Source of the DNA: Chitinophaga agrisoli
GTDB lineage: Bacteria; Bacteroidota; Bacteroidia; Chitinophagales; Chitinophagaceae
Direction of reading: 5' to 3'
Length of the DNA: 64,000 nucleotides
Assembly: GCF_008386695.1 (NCBI RefSeq)
Contig: NZ_VUOC01000003.1
Span: forward strand, 606,421-670,420
A program made the position numbers and the translations under genes. This document shows positions 60,048-64,000 of this stretch, one piece after another. The stretch's first letter is position 1. Each line of letters opens with the position of its first letter. The notes beneath the pieces are model-generated. The model worked only from the letters and a program-made list of their open reading frames with translations, was not told the DNA's origin and did not search any database.

Positions 60048-61631
60048 TTACCATCCGCTATTCTGACCTATATTCGGGTTAATGGATCTTTCGCTTTGCG
60101 GAATAGCCCAGAGGTAGTCACGACCAGGTTTGAATACGCGTGTTTCCACGAGTATATGTTTCCCATAATCATTCCTGCTCTTGAAAAAGTTATTCAGTAT
60201 ACCATATACCGGGCCGTTCATCACGGTCTCTGCAATCTTCCAGCGGCGTATATCAAACAGGCGGTTATCTTCTACGGCAAATTCAGCCCTTCTTTCCCTT
60301 CTTACTGCATCACGGAGCGCCGTTTGTGTAGGCGCGGTAGCAGCGGTTACCTGCGGCATCATCACACCCGGCCTTTGCCTTACACGGTTAATAGCATCGT
60401 ACACGCTCTGGTCTATCTGGTTCAGCTCGATCTTAGCCTCCGCATAAGTAAGCAGCACTTCTGCAAAACGTATCAGCACAATATCGTTGGACGAGTTGCG
60501 GTCCCAGTCGCCTGCAATATCACTGGGTATATATTTCTTGTAATAATACCCGGTAAAGGATGCGTTGTTTTTGCTGATGCAGTCAATGGAAGTAGTATCC
60601 GTATACTTGATAGGGATATTGTTCACCACATCGCCGGGCAGTATTACTACATAACCCAAACGCGGGTCGCGGTTCTTGAAAGGTTGTGATGGATCATACA
60701 CGGTGGATTGGGTGATGGGTTTACCATCGGTAGCTTCAAACGCATCTACCAGTGCCTGTGTGGGTGTGAGCTCAGACCAGCCGCCTATAGAAGGACCGCC
60801 CATCCAGGTAGCCGTAGCATTAGGCAATGTGTTCTTTACATACTGTGCCACAAAGATCAGCTCTTTGCTTTGTTTGTTGGTACCGTCAAAAAGGCTGCGG
60901 TAATTGGGATCAATGATAAAATAATTCGCGTCAATCACCGCTTTGGCGGCTGTTGCTGCCTCCTGCCATTTGCCTTCATACAGCATAGTTCTGGCTTTTA
61001 AAGCCAGGGCAGCGCCCTTGGTAGCCCTGCCAAAATCAGATGACCCGTAAGAGGCGGGCAGCATATTGCTGACTGTATCCATCTCGGCGGCAATAAAAGT
61101 AGCTACTTCTGCACGCGGTGTACGGCTTACTTTAAATTCATCGATGGATTGTATATGTGTGATCAGGGGCACATCGCCATACATGCCTATCAGCTGCTGG
61201 TAAGCATAGGCGCGCACAAACCGGGCCTCTCCCCGGAGGCGGGTGCGCAGGCTGTCTGCCAGGTTGGGGACGCGGTCTACATTATCCAGTACATCGTTAC
61301 AGGAAGCGATCATGCGGTAAAGATTCCGCCAGAAATTGCCGAATACGTTATTATCCGGTGTGGCGCTGCCATTGCCCACATACAGTACTTCACTGGGCCA
61401 GTTGCTCCAGGCGTAGCTATCATCGGTAGCGCCGGAAATGAACATACGGTTATCTACATCGCCTAACTGGCGGTAGCAGTTGTTCACGGCGTTAACGGCG
61501 TCTGCCTGGGTTTTCCAGTAATCGTCCCGGGATACGGAAGCCTGTGGCTGCTGATCCAGGAAATCTTTTTTACAGGCTGTAAATGATATACAGGCTGTTG
61601 CTATGATGAAGAGGGTGCTTAGTTTTTTCAT
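60048..61631 (-). CDS. SusD/RagB-type surface glycan-binding lipoprotein
   Basis: A 527-residue lipoprotein (signal MKKLSTLFIIATACISFTAC, lipobox FTAC). SusD features: LDQQPQASVSRDDYWKTQADAVNAVNNCYRQL, RGEARFVRAYAYQQLIGMYGDVPLITH, GAALALKARTMLYEGKWQEA, IRFAEVLLTYAEAKIELNQ and RRERRAEFAVEDNRLFDIRRW. Its start lies 12 bases after the stop of the upstream SusC gene, forming a transporter pair. It is larger than the SusD at 27474 and belongs to a different subgroup. Substrate not visible. Confidence 0.94.
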   Translation of the reverse strand: MKKLSTLFIIATACISFTACKKDFLDQQPQASVSRDDYWKTQADAVNAVNNCYRQLGDVDNRMFISGATDDSYAWSNWPSEVLYVGNGSATPDNNVFGNFWRNLYRMIASCNDVLDNVDRVPNLADSLRTRLRGEARFVRAYAYQQLIGMYGDVPLITHIQSIDEFKVSRTPRAEVATFIAAEMDTVSNMLPASYGSSDFGRATKGAALALKARTMLYEGKWQEAATAAKAVIDANYFIIDPNYRSLFDGTNKQSKELIFVAQYVKNTLPNATATWMGGPSIGGWSELTPTQALVDAFEATDGKPITQSTVYDPSQPFKNRDPRLGYVVILPGDVVNNIPIKYTDTTSIDCISKNNASFTGYYYKKYIPSDIAGDWDRNSSNDIVLIRFAEVLLTYAEAKIELNQIDQSVYDAINRVRQRPGVMMPQVTAATAPTQTALRDAVRRERRAEFAVEDNRLFDIRRWKIAETVMNGPVYGILNNFFKSRNDYGKHILVETRVFKPGRDYLWAIPQSERSINPNIGQNSGW

Positions 61632-61643
61632 GATTGCGTGCTT

Positions 61644-64000
61644 TTAGAATGCTACGTTTAAACCAAAAGTGTAGGTCCTTACCTGCGGATAGTACCGGCT
61701 GTCATTAGGCGCTTCCGGGTCTATATCGCTGGGCAGGCCAGAGAAGGTGAGCAGGTTCTGACCGCTTACATACAGGCGGCAACGGCTCAGTCCAATATGC
61801 TCTACCCATGCTTTGGGCAGCGTATAACCCAGCTGCACGCTCTTCAGGCGCAGATAGGCGCCGCTCTTAACCCAGAAGTCAGAAGAGGCATAGTTCTGAG
61901 AGGTGCTTACCAAACGGGGGAATGCAGCGCCTGTATTAGTAGGCGTCCAGCTGTCTTCATGAATAGCCTTGAAGTTGGCGTCTGAGTTAATAGGCGCCCT
62001 TTCCATTACTACGGTATGGATATCCACTTTGGCTACGCCCTGGAAGAAAGTGCTCAGGTCAAACCCTTTGTAATTAGCGCCCAGGGTAACGCCATAAGTA
62101 TAGCGCGGTATGTTGCTGCCAATGTACACCATGTCTCCACCTACAGACGCATCGCCCGGTTTCACCGCTTTATCATTGTTCTGGTCTTTATATATCAGGT
62201 CGCCGGGGCCGGTAGTGCTGCCGGGTTGGGGAGCATGATTGTTTACCTGGTCCTGGCTTTGGTAAATGCCCTCTGTCTGGTAGCCGTAGAAAGCGCCAAT
62301 AGGCTGGCCTTTTACGCGGGCGCTGTAAATACCATTATTGTCTGCGGATACCAGGTCGCCGCCTTTCATATCCAGGATCTTGTTCCGTACGTCTGACAGG
62401 TTAGCGCCAACATTAAAGTTGAATTCCTTGCCGATCTTGCCATGATAGTTAGCGGCAAATTCCCAGCCGGTGTTACGCACCTTGCCGGCATTCTGCACAG
62501 GAGCGTCCAGACCTACAGTATAGGGGATACGCAGGTTCAGCAGAATGTCGTAAGTGGTCTTCTGGTAATAGTCAAATGTAATATCCAGGTTTTTCAGGAT
62601 CGTAGCGTCCAGACCTATATCCGTCATGCGGGTGGTTTCCCAGGTAAGCCCGGAATTGGGATACACCGTAATACCTGATGCCGGGTACAGCACGCCGCCA
62701 AAGGCATAGCTGTTATAGGTGTAGGTAGATTGATAAGGGTAATTGATAGGGATGTTGATATTACCGCTTACGCTTTCAAAGCGGTCGTTACCCAGTTCGC
62801 CCCAGGAGCCTCTCAGTTTCAGGTTATCAATAAAGGTAACGCTCTTCATAAAGTCTTCGCCGGTAATGCGCCATCCTGCGGAGAACGATGGGAACCAGCC
62901 CCATTTCTGGTTTTCCGCAAAACGGGAAGAGCCATCCCTTCTGATATTGGCTTCAAACAGGTATTTATCCCGGAAAGAGTAGTTTAACCTGCCAAAGAAA
63001 GAAACCAGGTTATAGGCGTCTGCGGTGCCTTTTGCCTGCTGGCCGGCAGCCGCGCCGGCATCGATCTGCTCAATGTTGCCATTAGGCAGGGTGTTGCGGT
63101 AACCGCTTAGCTCATCGTTGGTTTCAGATAACCGGCTGGCGCCGCCCATCAGCTTAAAGGAATGATGGCCCAGGTCTTTCTGGTATTCCAGTAAAGCCTG
63201 GTAGTTGCGGAACCAATAGCCCTGATATTCTTTTGTGACCTCGTTTTGGCCTTTTGTTACCGTATTCACATTGGCCGGGAAATCTGTAAAATAGGTGAGT
63301 GCTTTATTATGCATGCTGTTGTAAACGGAACGGTAGTTTATAGCAGCCATGCCGGTAGCAGTTAAGCCCTTTACAATTTCATAAGTGCCTTTGAAATTGC
63401 CGGTAAACAGATTGTTCTTATAGGTGTTCAGGCCGCCTTCATCCTGTAGGCGGATGGCATTCTGATCGCCACGCACCAGCGCCCAGGTGCCGTCTGAATA
63501 TTTATTAACGTTCAGCGGGTTGGTAATGAACGCCTGGCCAAACTGGTACCATACGGAGCCGCCGGTGCCCTGCGGTTCCTGCTGGTCGCCAATACGGGTG
63601 GAGATGTCTGCGCTGAAGTTCAGTTTGTCTGTTACCTTAATATCCGTATTTAAACGTACCGTGATACGATTGTAATCCATATTCTTGATCAGGCCTTTCT
63701 GATCAAAATAGTTGGTGGAGAATTGGTACTTGATATTTTCTGTACCGCCGCCAACACCTATACTATGTGACTGTTGGAAACCGCTGCCGGTTAATATATC
63801 TTTTAACCAGTAGTTATCCGGGTATTGATCCTTGTTACGGTTGGGATCATCGTAAGCGGCGATCTGCGCGTCAGAGTACTGCGCGGAGGAACCAGAGTTC
63901 TCACGCATCAGGTTCACCAGTTTCATGAACTCCTGTGCACCTACAAATTTAGACAGGCGCGCCGGGTTCTGCCAGCCAAAGTAATTGGAATAGGTAACAC
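61644..64000 (-). CDS. SusC/RagA-type TonB-dependent transporter (5' part outside window)
   Basis: The frame is open to the right edge; bases 63927-64000 continue it (VTYSNYFGWQNPARLSKFVGAQEFM), so the methionine at 63926 is internal and the start, signal peptide and plug lie outside. The visible ~785 residues are the beta-barrel of a SusC protein (GSGFQQSHSIGVGGGTENIKYQFSTNYFDQKGLIK, YNLVSFFGRLNYSFRDKYLFEANIRRDGSSRFAENQKWG, FPSFSAGWRITGEDFMK, LGYTLPKAWVEHIGLSRCRLYVSGQNLLTFSGLPSDIDPE), ending in the aromatic FGLNVAF expected for outer-membrane insertion. It pairs with the SusD gene 12 bases downstream. Confidence 0.93.
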   Translation of the reverse strand, partial: VTYSNYFGWQNPARLSKFVGAQEFMKLVNLMRENSGSSAQYSDAQIAAYDDPNRNKDQYPDNYWLKDILTGSGFQQSHSIGVGGGTENIKYQFSTNYFDQKGLIKNMDYNRITVRLNTDIKVTDKLNFSADISTRIGDQQEPQGTGGSVWYQFGQAFITNPLNVNKYSDGTWALVRGDQNAIRLQDEGGLNTYKNNLFTGNFKGTYEIVKGLTATGMAAINYRSVYNSMHNKALTYFTDFPANVNTVTKGQNEVTKEYQGYWFRNYQALLEYQKDLGHHSFKLMGGASRLSETNDELSGYRNTLPNGNIEQIDAGAAAGQQAKGTADAYNLVSFFGRLNYSFRDKYLFEANIRRDGSSRFAENQKWGWFPSFSAGWRITGEDFMKSVTFIDNLKLRGSWGELGNDRFESVSGNINIPINYPYQSTYTYNSYAFGGVLYPASGITVYPNSGLTWETTRMTDIGLDATILKNLDITFDYYQKTTYDILLNLRIPYTVGLDAPVQNAGKVRNTGWEFAANYHGKIGKEFNFNVGANLSDVRNKILDMKGGDLVSADNNGIYSARVKGQPIGAFYGYQTEGIYQSQDQVNNHAPQPGSTTGPGDLIYKDQNNDKAVKPGDASVGGDMVYIGSNIPRYTYGVTLGANYKGFDLSTFFQGVAKVDIHTVVMERAPINSDANFKAIHEDSWTPTNTGAAFPRLVSTSQNYASSDFWVKSGAYLRLKSVQLGYTLPKAWVEHIGLSRCRLYVSGQNLLTFSGLPSDIDPEAPNDSRYYPQVRTYTFGLNVAF

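Overview
The window comes from a Bacteroidota genome, most likely Chitinophagaceae (Chitinophaga-like). The support is two SusC/SusD pairs, ECF sigma/FecR regulators, a dense set of secreted glycoside hydrolases, DUF4369/TlpA-type thioredoxins, a long-form HisG, and promoters of the Bacteroidota type (TTG, about 18-20 bases, then T/C-A-N-N-TTTG). The species assignment is inference from gene content.

Layout. (1) 1-22718 is a plant-glycan (probably pectin or rhamnogalacturonan side-chain) locus. It holds a GH106-like rhamnosidase (cut by the window start), a five-bladed propeller glycosidase, a GH2 beta-galactosidase, a DUF5703/GH95-like protein on the minus strand, a CE8 pectinesterase, a large acyl esterase, a DUF1080/PA14 lipoprotein, a sorbosone-dehydrogenase-like propeller fused to an azurin domain, an (alpha/alpha)6-GH95 fusion and a second DUF1080 protein. 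(2) Inserted between the GH2 and DUF5703 genes (about 6751-8614) is an AT-rich islet. It carries a yhcG (DUF1016) nuclease gene with one in-frame stop, a small antitoxin-like gene with a decayed partner, and four copies of a near-perfect palindrome, one of them inside the yhcG coding region. (3) 22713-31065 is a regulator and SusCD block: an intact ECF sigma factor, an ArsR-type repressor, an STN-containing SusC with its SusD, a small Cys-containing secreted peptide, FecR, and a sigma factor reduced to region 2. (4) 31954-37930 is a siderophore-type TonB receptor, a PepSY membrane protein and a GH3 beta-glucosidase.

(5) 37944-52514 is an amino-acid super-cluster: hisG-D-C-B, then a complete trpE-G-D-C-F-B-A operon, then hisH, a GNAT-HisA fusion, hisF and hisIE. 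Both halves have their own promoter and a classical ribosome-mediated attenuator. The his leader peptide has six His codons (five in a row) and the trp leader peptide has three consecutive Trp codons. Each is followed by alternative hairpins and a terminator just before hisG and trpE.

(6) 52548-64000 holds two paralogous thioredoxin-like proteins separated by a long inverted repeat, a BlaI/BlaR1-like pair with candidate operators, a formylglycine-generating-enzyme-like lipoprotein, a cytoplasmic GH1 beta-glucosidase, and a second SusC/SusD pair on the minus strand that runs off the right edge.

The strongest candidates for something undescribed are the palindrome-bounded yhcG islet, the GNAT-HisA fusion, the trp operon nested in a his operon with paired attenuators, and the oxidative-looking DUF1080/azurin cassette inside a pectin locus.
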